A stretch of DNA of 64,000 nucleotides, from the NCBI RefSeq assembly GCF_029227915.1, contig NC_079876.1, forward strand, positions 13,020,001 through 13,084,000. Direction: 5' to 3'. The notes under the pieces are model-generated. The model had not been told where the DNA came from. It worked only from the letters and a program-made list of their open reading frames with translations, and did no database searches. The position numbers and the translations under genes were made by a program. The DNA is from Hydractinia symbiolongicarpus. Taxonomy: Eukaryota; Cnidaria; Hydrozoa; Anthoathecata; Hydractiniidae. Shown here in pieces: positions 39,101 through 49,596 of the stretch (position 1 is the first letter of the stretch; each line of letters starts with the position of its first letter).

Positions 39101-40396
39101 CATTTTATAGTTGGACAGAAATGCTAGGGAAATGCGTAGCTTAAGTAAGAGCTTTAAACACTCTGAAGAATCGCAAATGTAAATCACTTTAACATAGCTA
39201 AGTAACAAACTAGCTAGAACATACAGCATTTTTTACCTGAGAAGTCTCATCGACTAAACATCCTGTTTTGCAAAACATTGATTTGGAGTTTTAAACATAT
39301 CAAGAGGAACGGTAACCGATTGTTTTGGGCAAGAAACTTTGGCCTGTGGGACCTGAAACTCAAAGAACTTCGAGACAAAGCATCACAGGAAGCCACGATA
39401 TCAGGTTCTGACAATCTGAGACCCTATTGGCTAAAAAATCAAATAACGCATTTCTATTGGCTTTTAAGAAATTAAACAACTTCCAGGCCCAGGGTAAAAT
39501 ACTTTATTCTGGACACCGCGCGTCCAGGCTATAGGTGGTCCCTATCTCTCTATCTTCCAAGGCGATTTTAAAGATTCCGCCTTACGCGGCGGAAATCAAA
39601 AAGTGCCAGCACCCCTAAAATTTCTAGTGTTCTTATCAATTTTTATATTATTGTAGATATGTATCTCTTTCTACACTTTGGTTTTGATGGAAATTTTTAT
39701 CTAAATTTTGAAGCCAATTAAACAAAGCAGTTTTTCTAAATTACTAAGATATCGAAACATTCATCGTGATTTTTAACATTAAACCATGAGATCGTTGACG
39801 TCTGGAAGGGCGTTTACCGCCAATCTAGAGATGTAAAATTTGAAACTTTTTCACTAGGCGCCCACCATGGGGGCGCCTCGGGTAGTCACTATGTAAACCG
39901 GAATTCATATATTGAACTTTTCTATATAGACCCCCCCTCCCCCAATATTAAAATTGTGGTAACGGCACTGATATTTTTTTTTTCTATCATTTGAATCTCT
40001 GTAATTATTACCCCTGTAATTCGGCAAAATCCTCTCAGTAATTTTATGCACCTTTTTGTTATTAAATGTGACTGTATTTTCAACAAAAACAGTGCCTTGT
40101 TTTTAAAATACACACAAAAATCGACGCAAAATTTTTGATTCGTAATATAAAATTTACGCAGAATTTCAATGTCTCTGGGAACGAAGTTGGCCGAATTTAA
40201 TAATGATTGAATTTCGGTGTTCAATGTTTTGTGATATTTTTTGTTTTTCCAGCCATGGCTTGATAATAAGCATACAGTATTCGGACGAGTTGTGAAGGGG
40301 ATGGATGTGTGTCAGAGCATGAGTATGGTGAGAACACATCCAAAGTCCGATAAACCGTACGATGAAATCAAGATTGTGAATATGGTGGTAAAATAA
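24196..40396 (+). CDS. PPWD1: Peptidylprolyl isomerase domain and WD repeat protein 1
   Basis: A nuclear, spliceosome-associated cyclophilin. Nineteen exons: 24196-24304, 26942-27044, 27850-27950, 28204-28299, 28673-28760, 28837-28939, 29151-29294, 29896-29970, 30056-30136, 30268-30361, 30708-30761, 31205-31248, 31414-31488, 32008-32132, 32280-32337, 32907-32989, 34044-34156, 35179-35330, 40253-40396. All introns are GT-AG and all phases join, giving 613 aa (human about 646). The N terminus is Lys-rich. WD40 repeats fill about residues 60-390 ([36 protein letters not shown]). A linker ([24 protein letters not shown]) leads to the cyclophilin domain, about residues 460-613. Catalytic and ligand residues are present: [37 protein letters not shown]. 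The start is the first ATG ([10 protein letters not shown]). Introns 1, 16, 17 and 18 carry mobile elements or repeats. Confidence 0.95.
25609..26831. mobile_element. TIR-bounded element in PPWD1 intron 1
   Basis: The left end GTGAGGGAAGGAAATTATTA and the right end, read in reverse, GTGAGGGAGGGTAATTATT form imperfect inverted repeats about 1.2 kb apart. 'attacgc' recurs near both ends (about 25623, 25813, 25832 and, inverted, 26778), like subterminal transposase-binding repeats. No transposase is recognisable; the short frames inside have no family resemblance. A target-site duplication is not clear. Confidence 0.5.
28037..28080 (+). repeat. (AAAT)n microsatellite in PPWD1 intron 3
   Basis: About eleven tandem 'aaat' units with one 'aagt' interruption, directly after exon 3. 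Confidence 0.9.
31085..31175 (+). repeat. (TTG)n-rich simple repeat in PPWD1 intron 11
   Basis: Irregular run of 'ttg', 'ctg' and 'ttt' triplets with 'gttatc' interruptions. Confidence 0.8.
33018..33720 (+). repeat. 60-bp minisatellite in PPWD1 intron 16
   Basis: About eleven and a half head-to-tail copies of a 60-base unit: 'tgcacttt(g/a)attggt(g/t)aaat', 'ttacat(c/a)aac', then 'tgcactct(g/a)att(g/a)gtggaat' and 'atagt(a/g)aaag'. Each unit is itself an old dimer of about 30 bases, both halves starting tgcactYt. Copies are nearly identical in the middle and decay at the right edge. Confidence 0.95.
34670..35060. mobile_element. hAT-like MITE in PPWD1 intron 17
   Basis: Terminal inverted repeats CAGGGTGACCACA (34670-34682) and TGTGGCCACCCTG (35048-35060) match at 12 of 13 positions. 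Three 'acctaaaat' words lie inside. CAGGG-type ends fit hAT elements. No 8-bp target duplication is evident and there is no coding sequence. A related end (CAGGATGACCACACCTAAA) lies at 41014. Confidence 0.6.
37643..38510 (-). pseudogene. 5'-truncated L2/CR1-like LINE, reverse-transcriptase C-terminal part
   Basis: In intron 18 of PPWD1, antisense to it. The minus strand encodes the typical C-terminal end of a non-LTR retrotransposon [22 protein letters not shown] in one frame (38175-38510), then [47 protein letters not shown] and [15 protein letters not shown] in another (37669-38211). The frames overlap near 38175-38211, so one frameshift separates them. The 3' end runs into a (CAT)6 tract (37643-37661, ATG repeats on the element's strand), the usual microsatellite tail of this clade. 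The endonuclease and most of the RT are missing. It is a dead, 5'-truncated insertion. Confidence 0.85.
39856..39878. other. Perfect GC-rich hairpin in PPWD1 intron 18
   Basis: AGGCGCCC - ACCATGG - GGGCGCCT: an 8-bp perfect stem with a 7-base loop in an otherwise AT-rich intron, about 375 bases before the last exon. Confidence 0.7.
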
Positions 40397-42381
40397 TGTT
40401 CGGCGACGTAATATTGTTCAACCAGAGCGAGAAACTGCCTTTAAAGATTTCGTTTCAACCAGTAAATCTCTGTCAGATGTCGCAAGAAGAAAATATATCA
40501 CCTTAACTTTCGTACGGAGGAAATTTCGCGGCTTTGCGGGGTTTTTTTCTTAAAAGAAATGGAGAAATTACATGTCTAAATCGCTCTTTTTTATAGTGGA
40601 ATTGGTTTTAATATACTTCCACTCGAATTTTACTTAAACGCAAATTTTTTCCCTTTTTTGTTAATTGCGAAATCAAAATTATTTCGCGTTTTAACTGCAA
40701 TATTTTTTTCCTGCGAAAGTTAAAGGCAAAGTGATGTCGGATAATTGGACAATCGCTGATAATACATGTAATGTACAAGTGATGATGTAATCTTCACCAT
40801 GTTATCTTCATACCCAGGTTTTTCCTGTTGCTGAAAATACAAAAATAGACTTATTTACCCTTACTCGGTTTATACGAATTTTATAAACACTTTTAAAAGA
40901 TAAAAAATATTCATCGTTGACTTATTCTTTTGAAAAAGCCTGAATTACCGCAATACTGTAATATGGAAACTTTAAAAAACTGACGAAACATGAAAGTGTA
41001 AACAAGAAGATACCAGGATGACCACACCTAAACAACTGCAATTCTAAAATAACTGAATTTCTTTGTACTGGCATTCATATTTTTCAAGATATGAGAGATC
41101 GAAAAACCCAGGAGACGAGGGTGCCTTTAATCAAAAAACCTTAGAAACAAACAAAACCAGGAATTCAGCCTTTAGAGCACCAACCCCGTTGCCATGGCAT
41201 TTTTCCTTTATATTAATTTTAGCGGTCTAATAAGAGATTCTGGGGACAAGCATGCTTTGACACAAAAGTTACCAACTTGCTTCCCAGGGCTTTTTTACTC
41301 ATCCGGCGCTGCGGTCATTAATAAGTCTGACAAATGTTCGTCTCGACGTCCGATATGCGAAAAGAGACAGCAGATCCTGGAATCGAGGTCGAAATGTTAC
41401 TAGACCGTTTTTCGGCAATCTGGTGCTGAACGGAAAAAATAACGCTTTTTTACACTGGACACGGAACATTAGAAAAAAGAGTTATTTAAAAGCTTTATCT
41501 TTAGAACCGCTGACTTATGACTAAGCTAAGTTGAACAGTTTGTGCTGTGTTATGAAGAATACAAGGTGCTTTGTGATAATGCGTCTGATAATGGCACATA
41601 CTCTAATCACTTTTAATACACGCTATTTTACAAGAATATGCTTTGTAAGAATATCAGACTGGGATTTCAGGTTAAAAACAACAAGTCTTATTCGTTTTTA
41701 TTCTTTAAAACAAGAGAAGTGATAATAATGACCAGCCTGGTTAAAATGTTAGTATTCTAATAAAAAAACGCGCATGTGGATTATTCTGTGCGCGGCAGTT
41801 ATTTATTCTTACTTAATTGCGTAAACCAACACAACATTTGCTTTTTAGGTTAAAAATATGGTTAGTCGTCCACGTATTACTTCCTCACCATTATTTTATG
41901 GCGTACATTTTAGAAAAGGCTTATCCGAAACAAATTTTCTCCAACCGCTAAAGTGTTTTGTCAAGTCTACAGGCTAATTTATAAAATCAGATCAGGAAGG
42001 AGACTCTTCCCCCGCGTCATCAGTGGCTTATAACTAACAATTTTTGCAAATGTTTAGTATGTTAGGCATGGTTTTTATTAGTGTCGATTGTAAACAACAA
42101 AATAACCCAAACTATTAATTTGTAAATTGAAAAATACGGACCGAATCATAATTAATAAGACGTACAATTCTTATTAGAATTTGTTTTAACTCAAATTAAT
42201 AGTAATAACAATCTTGTCATAAAATGTCCTTTGAAAGAGAGGAAACCAGGCAGTTTCGTTGTCGCACGTATCAAAACATGTTGGGCCATCGAGTAAAATC
42301 ATCGTGTTTTGCTTGTTGGAGCTGTTTGATTGGATTTTGAAATCGTGCTGCCATCTTTTCATTGGCTCGTTTGTGTTTTAG
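40397..42381. other. Spacer between PPWD1 and calreticulin
   Basis: No recognisable gene on either strand. It should contain the PPWD1 3' untranslated region. One hAT-like end (41014-41032, CAGGATGACCACACCTAAA) resembles the element at 34670, but I found no partner end. Confidence 0.5.
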
Positions 42382-42400
42382 CCAATCGTAGCAGACCACG
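42382..42400 (+). promoter_or_regulatory. ER stress response element (ERSE) of calreticulin
   Basis: CCAAT (42382-42386), nine bases, CCACG (42396-42400): an exact match to the ERSE consensus CCAAT-N9-CCACG, bound in animals by NF-Y together with ATF6 or XBP1. It lies 128 bases before the calreticulin ATG, in the expected orientation. Two further ATTGG words (inverted CCAAT) lie at about 42330 and 42361. Confidence 0.85.
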
Positions 42401-42527
42401 CAGATAGGTTTTTGCCGTCACAGGCTCCAAATTTGAAACTATGTAAACATCAAGTCGAATATTCTTTAGCAAGTACCTTGCAAGCATCACAGAAGCGTGG
42501 AGAGGAAGAACAGAATTTAGAATTATT

Positions 42528-45450
42528 ATGGACTTTAGAATTGGTTTAGTGCTGCTATTTGTGGCTATAGTTCAATGTACTATCCATTATAAAGAAACTT
42601 TTGACGGTATGCACCTTATCTTTGATAATCTGTTAGGTCTTATCTTGGAAACGAGCTCTGCTAGCCTAATTGCAGACTAGTATTACAACTTAGAGCTATT
42701 TGTACGATTTGCTCTACAAATCAAATAAAAAAAGCGAATGGTTTTTCAGTTAGCCTTACATACTTCAGGTCAGGTAATCAATTTGACATAAAAAGTGTTC
42801 TTTGGGAACTACATTTAGCTAGCAGAACTTATTTTTGCGATTGGATCATTTTCAAAGCGCCCTATTAAGGATACAGATTAATCTAATTGTTCAAACAAAT
42901 ATGGTATCATTGGCTAGAGGTTTTCAGCATTTTTTTTTTTAGTTTTGCATCATTGTAGATTATTTCAAGGTTTAAGAGGCTAATAGTGTTTATTTCCATT
43001 TTCATGTGACTTTTAATGTTAGGTTATTCAAAAAAAATCAATGTTTTGTTAATAAAAGTATAACTATTAGTTTTGTAAAAATTTCTCCCGTTAGTGTTAT
43101 ATTAAATTAGTTTTCTAAATTCCAAGTATGCCTTGTAAGCAAAAATTTTTTATTCTAGATGATTCTTGGGAGAAAAGATGGGTTTATTCCACTGATAAAG
43201 GAGCTGATTCGGCAAAATTCAAGTTAACTGCTGGTAAATTTTATGGAGACGAAAAGAGAGACCAGGGTATTCAAACATCACAAGATGCAAAATTTTATCA
43301 AATTTCATCAAAAATTGAAACTCCTTTCTCAAATGAAGGAAAACCACTTGTAATCCAGTACCAAGTTAAACATGAACAAAATATTGATTGTGGTGGTGGT
43401 TACATAAAACTTTTCTCTTCCAATATTAATCAAGAAAAAATGAATGGGGATTCCCCATACAACGTCATGTTTGGCCCAGATATTTGCGGTCCAGGAACCA
43501 AAAAAGTTCATGTCATCTTTAACTACAAGGGAAAGAATCTTCTAACAAAAAAAGACATCAGGTTTGTTTTTTTTGCATCAAATTTGTGTTTTTATGCAAG
43601 TTGCAGAGTGACCTTATGGAGATAATACATAAATGAAACATTTACCCTTAAACTTTTCTGCCTGTTGTCTGAATTAAAACAGAAATTTTGTAAATGTGTT
43701 ACATACTTATTGTGGCGCCGTAGATTAGTGGTTATAGCTTCCGTACTCTATGCGGGAAACCAAGGATCAAATCCTCTTCATGGCGATTCAACATGGGCGA
43801 GTGAATGTTACCACAGCCCCGGGTTAATCCAAGCTATGTGAGGGAAATTGGGAAGATGGTACACTGTGAGCCATTGGATGTTTTGTGAGAGTTGTTTAGT
43901 AGAGCGTGGGCCTTAATTGGGTCTGCGTAGCTAAAAATGAGCATTAAATCCTCTAGGACTCTCTAAGCCATGGCCCTTCCTGGAAATAATAGACACAGTA
44001 TATCTCTCGATATTTGTGAGGCTAGCCATGTAAAATATGCACATTATCTATCTATTAATTTACATAACACAAAAAGTGGAGATACTATGTTAAGGTTGCA
44101 ACATCTGAAAACTGATTATATATTATTTTTGTACAGATGTAAGGATGATGAGATGAACCATTTATACACATTAATTTTAAATCCTGATAACACATATGAG
44201 GTACGCATTGATGGTTCAAAGGTAGAGTCTGGCTCGTTAGAAGCTGATTGGGACTTTTTAGAGCCGAAAAAAATTAAAGATCCAGAAGCTAAGAAACCTG
44301 ACGACTGGGTAGATAATGCAAAAATGGATGATCCAGAAGATAAAAAACCAGAAGATTACGACAAACCAGAATTGATCCCTGACCCAGATGCAAAGAAACC
44401 TGAAGACTGGGATGATGAGGAAGACGGTGAATGGGAACCACCAATGATCAACAACCCCGAATATAAGGTTTGTTTGTAATTTTTGTTATATCCATAATGT
44501 TCACCCAGAGAGGGAAGGATGAGGGTCATATAATAATAAATGAAAGTTCAGGGTTGGGTCTATTTACAGTGTTTAATTTTTGTGGAGTGTCGTCTGAAAT
44601 ACGTAAGTACAAGTGGTATGCAAAACGCCAACATTAATATTTTCTTTTCGACATAGGGTGAATGGAAGCCAAAACAAATTGACAATCCTGCATACAAAGG
44701 AGAATGGGTCCACCCAGAAATTGATAACCCAGCTTATGTAGCAGACAAGGACCTATACAAATATCCAGACAATGCTTTCGTTGGATTTGAGTTATGGCAG
44801 GTATGTTACCAGTTAAATAATTAATGCGATTCTGGGTGCCTCAGTATTTTTGTCAGTCTAAACATTTGCACGTGCTTTTCAGGTCAAATCTGGTACCATC
44901 TTTGATAACATCATTGTGACCGACGATGTTGCAGAGGCGGAAGCATTTGCTAAGGAAACATTTGAAAAAACGAAAGAAGAGGAAAAAGCAATGAAAGAGA
45001 AATTAGATGAAGAAGAAAGGAAGAAACAAGAAGAAGAGGATGCTAAACGTAAGAAGGAAGAGGAAGAAAAAGAAAAGAAAGAGGATGATAAAGATGATGA
45101 GGAGGAAGAAGAGGTAAATTATTTGAAACCTTACAGATATTTTCATGTTGTTAATAGTAAGAGTTAAGCTATTCAATAACCATCACAAAAGTTTTTTTGT
45201 ATAAAAAAGTGTACCTGTTCTTTTTATCACCAGTATAATGACCAGTAATTAAATCCAAAATTTTGTTAAAATTGTTACAATCACGACATTTAGTGACATT
45301 TTGTCCCTGCGCAATGTTATCGAAGTTAAGGGTGATACATACATCTCATGTATGTACCGTTTTTCTTTATAGGAGGAAGAAGAAGAACCTAGTGAAGACA
45401 AAAAGACCGAAGATTCAACAGAAGAAAAAGAAGTGAAAGACGAACTATAA
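42528..45450 (+). CDS. CALR: Calreticulin, complete
   Basis: ER-lumen calcium-binding lectin chaperone. Six exons: 42528-42606, 43159-43561, 44137-44467, 44657-44800, 44883-45113, 45373-45450; all GT-AG, phases consistent, 421 aa (human 417). Residues 1-17 (MDFRIGLVLLFVAIVQC) form a signal peptide. The lectin N domain has KFYGDEKRDQGIQTSQDAKF, KHEQNIDCGGGYIKLF and FGPDICGPGTKKVH, with the conserved disulfide cysteines. The P domain has three type-A repeats (IKDPEAKKPDDW, MDDPEDKKPEDY, IPDPDAKKPEDW) and three type-B repeats (GEWEPPMINNPEYK, GEWKPKQIDNPAYK, GEWVHPEIDNPAY). The C domain is a long Glu/Lys/Asp tail ending KDEL, the ER retrieval signal. An ERSE stands upstream. Its 3' half is copied twice more downstream. 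Confidence 0.97.
43712..43953 (+). mobile_element. tRNA-derived SINE in calreticulin intron 2
   Basis: Starts 'gtggcgccgtagattagtgg', with an A-box-like TAGTGGTTATAGC, followed by a B-box-like GGATCAAATCC about 40 bases on. Acceptor-stem pairing is not kept, so this is a tRNA-derived element, not a tRNA. A non-tRNA body follows, to about 'gagcattaaatcctct'. Its right end coincides with the left breakpoint of the tandem duplication. Confidence 0.65.
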
Positions 45451-45848
45451 TAAGCAAATAGTTATAGGATGAATTTTTACAATTTTTAGAACATAGTTTT
45501 ACGAAATATCTTAAATTAAGACGCATCAGATAACTTATTTGAATCACGTTTTAGTTTCGTCGTCGTAGTAGTTTTGTCGGCTATGTCACCTGTGTATGTT
45601 TCAATGTGCTTGTATTTATAAAATAATTCCGTTCTGTACACCTTTTCACAAAGAAAAACAAAACAAACAATTTCGTTTTACTTGTACATCCCTTTTTTAA
45701 ACAATATTAATACGGTCTGGAAAATGGAGAATTTTTCTTACATTTAAAGGAGAGGCCACCAAAAAACTATTTTGTGACAGCCAAGTTTTCAGCGAGAGAA
45801 ATAATTCTAAATCCTAAAATCTGCTAAGATAACTACTATAACATACCA

Positions 45849-45854
45849 AATAAA
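45849..45854 (+). terminator. Possible poly(A) signal of calreticulin
   Basis: AATAAA about 400 bases after the stop codon, conserved in the two extra copies. Confidence 0.35.
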
Positions 45855-46836
45855 AAACTATATTCACTATATTCTCTTACTTGAGATAACCATGAATATT
45901 TTACGTACTATATTAGTAACAGCTTTTTATAACCTTCGTTTAAACTTCTTTGAACTAAAAAAATATCTGTCAAAACCAACAACAATATTTCTTCATGTTT
46001 TAGTCCCTTTTCCACGACATATTACCAACTTCGAACGATAAAGTTTTTTTTTCATGAGATGGTGCCAAATTTAAATATATAGACCGGTAACCTTCAACAA
46101 CAAATCGAACATGCAATGTGTTGTTCAACATTTTTCCCATTTTGATCTTCAAGTTTTTCTTATTAAATCACTTTGTGTACATTGACTCCGTGACCATCAC
46201 AATAAATAGAAAGTATCCCATTGTTTTTTAATTTAGTCACCCGTTTGACAAATGCGTGAAAATACTCAATTATAAATAAATCAGCACTCACAAAAATGTA
46301 AACAAAATGATCTATGGTTTATAGTTATAGTTTATGGAGCAAGCCAATCAGTCTGGTCTTTAAAATCAACACTTATCATAAACCTTCATTCCGCCGCCGC
46401 AGCGCAGTTCGCCTCTCCTTTAATGGAAGCCGTTCATGATTCTCTTCTCATTGAAATTTTTGTTCTTTGTTGAATTTGTATCTTTTCCAAAAATATTATT
46501 TTCCTTTCTAGGGATGCGGGGTAATAATTCACGAGGCACCTGGCGGGAATAAACAAAACAGAAAAAGTTTCTGCTGCAGGCTTCCTCCCCTAAAGGAAAA
46601 TCTCTCTGATCAACTCGAAAATTAGTTATCGAACTGTAAACATTAAACTTCTATCTGACATAATCAGTTTTGTTTTACTAGCTTAGAAGGTTCAAATTGG
46701 TGTTATGAAACGTTTCCTTTAACCTTTCAGGGTTAGTGGCAGCAGCACCTGCTGCAAGAAGGCTTGGATAATATTAGGCTAACGTTGTCCCCGAGATAAA
46801 AAAAAAACGTAAAAAGGTCTCGGGACGATGTTAATA

Positions 46837-47109
46837 TAAGGGGGATTTTCACGAAGCGAATTGAACGGCGAATTCGCTTTTTAATTTTCACGACAAAATA
46901 AATTAGACGTCAAATTCATTGTTTACATTGGTTAACTGCGTTCTGATTGGTCGAAAACTATCAGTGAAACCTTTAGCCTCAAAAAAGTAGGAACTGTTTC
47001 TACCTTTCAGCGAAGCGAGTATTTGGATGCAAAATCATAACAAACAAAACTGCGCATGCTCAGATACAAAATTCGCCGCTCAATTCGCTTCGTGACCTCC
47101 CCCCCTTAA
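46837..47109. mobile_element. MITE, unit 1 copy
   Basis: The left end 'aagggggattttcacgaagc' and the inverted right end share CACGAAGCGAATTGA(A/G)CGGCGAATT, so about 25 bases of inverted repeat enclose about 270 bases without coding sequence. TTAA lies at both edges, but the exact target duplication is not resolved. Just before it (about 46785-46833) a short inverted repeat 'tgtccccgaga...tctcgggacga' can form another hairpin. Confidence 0.65.
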
Positions 47110-47825
47110 GGCTTAAAAGAACGCTAGACTTATGACGCAACCCTATAATTTACTCCAAAATATTAAAATTAAAAAATTTACGGGGTGAAAAATTGTCACT
47201 GCGTAGGAAAACCACATTCCAATAAACTTTTTCGCATTTGACATTAAAAAGACGCAATAAAATTTTTCGCGCCTACTCCATGGCCCTGGAAGGAGAATGA
47301 ATGCATATCATCTAGAAGGATAGATATAATATAATTTGCTCGACACCGTGTGCTAGAGTTTTCGGACAAGTGTCCCCTTTCTACAGGCGAAGAGTCGCTA
47401 GACATCATATTAATAGTCGAAGTAAACGCTGTTTTTTAGAACCAGTAAGACCTAAGGCCTGGTCTTATTTTTTGGCTTAATTTTCTCTGCCTGATTTTTT
47501 CTTATTTTCTACCCAGTAATACCAACACATTACATAATTTAGCGTTTTTTTGTTCTTATTTATAAAAAGCGTTTTTGTAGCTGATGCAACCTTATAATAA
47601 TGTCCATAAACAATCGCTTTAATATGAATGTCGCAGATATTGTGGGTGAGAAATATCGAGCGCCGCTTGAGAGAATTGGTATGGTGGATTACTCTTATTT
47701 AGGGAAAGTTATTCTCAGATTTATAATCGATGATTCTTGTAAAAGTTGATGCTTGTGTTCTTATAAAATGTTTTTTAGAATCAAAAAGCGAGAGTTAAAT
47801 TATAGTATTTCTGGTTGCAGGTTTG

Positions 47826-48172
47826 TCAGAAAACAAACCCAATCACAAATGGAGAAAACAAACCCTATCACAAATGCAGAAAAACAAACCCAATCACAAT
47901 GTAGAAAACAAACCCAATCACAAATGCAGAAAAACAAACCCAATCACAATGCAGAAAACAAACCCAATCACAAATGCAGAAAAACAAACCCAATCACAAT
48001 GCAGAAAACAAACCCAATCACAAATGCAGAAAAACAAACCCAATCACAATGCAGAAAACAAACCCAATCACAATGCAGAAAACAAACCCAATCACAATGC
48101 AGAAAACAAACCCAATCACAAATGCAGAAAACAAACCTAATCACAATGCAGAAAAACAAACCTAATCAATTT
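47826..48172 (+). repeat. Minisatellite, 19/25-bp type, unit 1
   Basis: About 15 copies of 'aaacccaatcacaatgcaga' and its longer variant 'caatcacaaatgcagaaaaa'. The open frames across it (KPNHNAEN and QTQSQCRK repeats) come from the repeat and are not taken as genes. Confidence 0.9.
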
Positions 48173-48423
48173 ATAATTTTAGTTGCTTTGTTTAAAAATA
48201 GATTCCCACCCAGAATTAGTTTTGCCATCGGTTTCTGCATCTTCACCAATGTACCGATTTTGCTACCACATAACAATCTTTTACCATGCTATATTGAGCC
48301 TATAAAAGACAGAGCCGTTGGCAACCTTTTCAATTTTGTAATGACTTCATTCACAGTCGTGAACACTCCACCTGTTTCAGCACAAGGTAAAAAAAAGAAG
48401 AAAGCTGTCACTTTAGGACTGTA
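48173..48423. other. Conserved flank after the minisatellite, unassigned
   Basis: This block is kept in all three units (also 53630-53880 and 58328-58575). Both strands have partial open frames (plus: FPPRISFAIGFCIFTNVPIL; minus: GGVFTTVNEVITKLKRLP). I recognise neither. It may be part of the same retroelement as the gag relic below. Confidence 0.35.
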
Positions 48424-48863
48424 GGAAATAACGATATTAGAGAAACTTTTAGCATGGAAAAAAGAAAGAAACAAGCAAAAATCCGAGATACTTTTACGCC
48501 TCTAACTTTTGATCGCATATAATTTTGTAACAGCATGTTGTATCTTGTGTACAACAATCGATATACGTTCTGTTTCTAAATGTGTTATTGATGCTTTATA
48601 TCTGAATCTAAGTGATCATAATACACAACAATAGATTGTGATTTATTTAAAATAATAACCGCCGTATGAAATTTCATTTCGTGAAATCTTCATAAAGTCT
48701 ACAGATTAATACCGTATTTTCAAATCTATTTTATCTACTTTATTGCTCGGTCGAAGACCTATAATGGCCTTTTTAATCTGCTGGCTCGACAAACCGGATG
48801 TGTATTTTTGCAACTTCATGTATTTAGTATGTCTATAAGTATCTTTTCAATACTACCTAGACT

Positions 48864-49413
48864 ATGAGTGTCACCTTGAATGCCGACGGTGAGAATATCG
48901 GTGACCAAAAAAAAAACGGGATGTGAATCAAACAAAACAAGAGGGCGTGAGTCGTACAGCTAAGAAGAAAGTGAGTCCAATTACAAAAAAAAGTGTGAAC
49001 TCGAAAAAAATGATGGGAACCATAGCCGTAAGAGAAATGGTAAAAATGAGGTTCTTTCTAAAAATCGTGGAAAATCAAAGAAAGAAAGAAGAAGAATAGC
49101 ACGAAAAAGAAAAAGAGGACTCGTCCTTCTTTAACCAGCTCATCCTTGTCATCCAATAGCTCATCATCTTCCGACAATTCTGATGATACAGACTTTGAGA
49201 ATCCAAGTAATAAAACACCAAGATACGACCGATTCAACAAGAAAAGAGGGAAAGCATTGGTAGCTTCCTAAAAATATGAAAAACTATGTCAATGATGCTT
49301 TGACATCCACCGTGGATAACGAGGTTCTAAAGGATTCAATTTTAGCTGAACCCCTAGTCCCTGACAACATTAGGGACCCCGAAATACTGGATTCCTACAT
49401 GAAGGATATCCTT
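48864..49413 (+). pseudogene. DIRS-like gag relic, unit 1, cut by the duplication junction
   Basis: Begins MSVTLNADGENIGD, then runs through several frame breaks, a Ser-rich stretch (SSLTSSSLSSN), DNSDDTDFENPSNKTPRYDR and a VPDNIRDPEILDSYMKDIL motif, where the unit ends and the next begins. A basic region, Ser/Asp tract and then a 'PDN...LD.YMKDIL' motif resembles ORF1 (gag-like) proteins of DIRS-type retrotransposons in aquatic invertebrates. That identification is from memory of the pattern and is tentative. Confidence 0.35.
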
Positions 49414-49596
49414 TAGGACTCTCTAAGCCATGGCCCTTCCTGGAAATAATAGACACAGTATATCTCTCGATATTTGTGAGGCTAGCCATGTAAAATATGC
49501 ACATTATCTATCTATTAATTTACATAACACAAAAAGTGGAGATACTATGTTAAGGTTGCAACATCTGAAAACTGATTATATATTATTTTTGTACAG

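Larger units (their letters stand above)
43954..49413 (+). repeat. Tandem duplication, unit 1 (5460 bp)
   Basis: Starts 'taggactctctaagccatgg' inside calreticulin intron 2 and runs through exons 3-6, the 3' flank, a TIR mini-element, a minisatellite and a DIRS-like gag relic. It is followed directly by the next copy. The junction reads 'ggatatccttTAGGACTC'. Confidence 0.95.

Noticed and set aside
43970-44479. Open frame from calreticulin intron 2 into intron 3 as a separate gene
   Set aside because: Its 3' part is calreticulin exon 3. The intron part is reported only as a possible alternative leader, and the end is read-through into intron 3.
47753-48424. Open frames of QTQSQCRK or KPNHNAEN repeats in units 1 and 2
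   Set aside because: Products of the minisatellite. They have no family resemblance, and several overlapping frames are equally open.
49058-49240. Minus-strand frame in units 1 and 2 (ELSEDDELLDDKDEL type)
   Set aside because: It is the complement of the Ser/Asp-rich tract of the gag relic.
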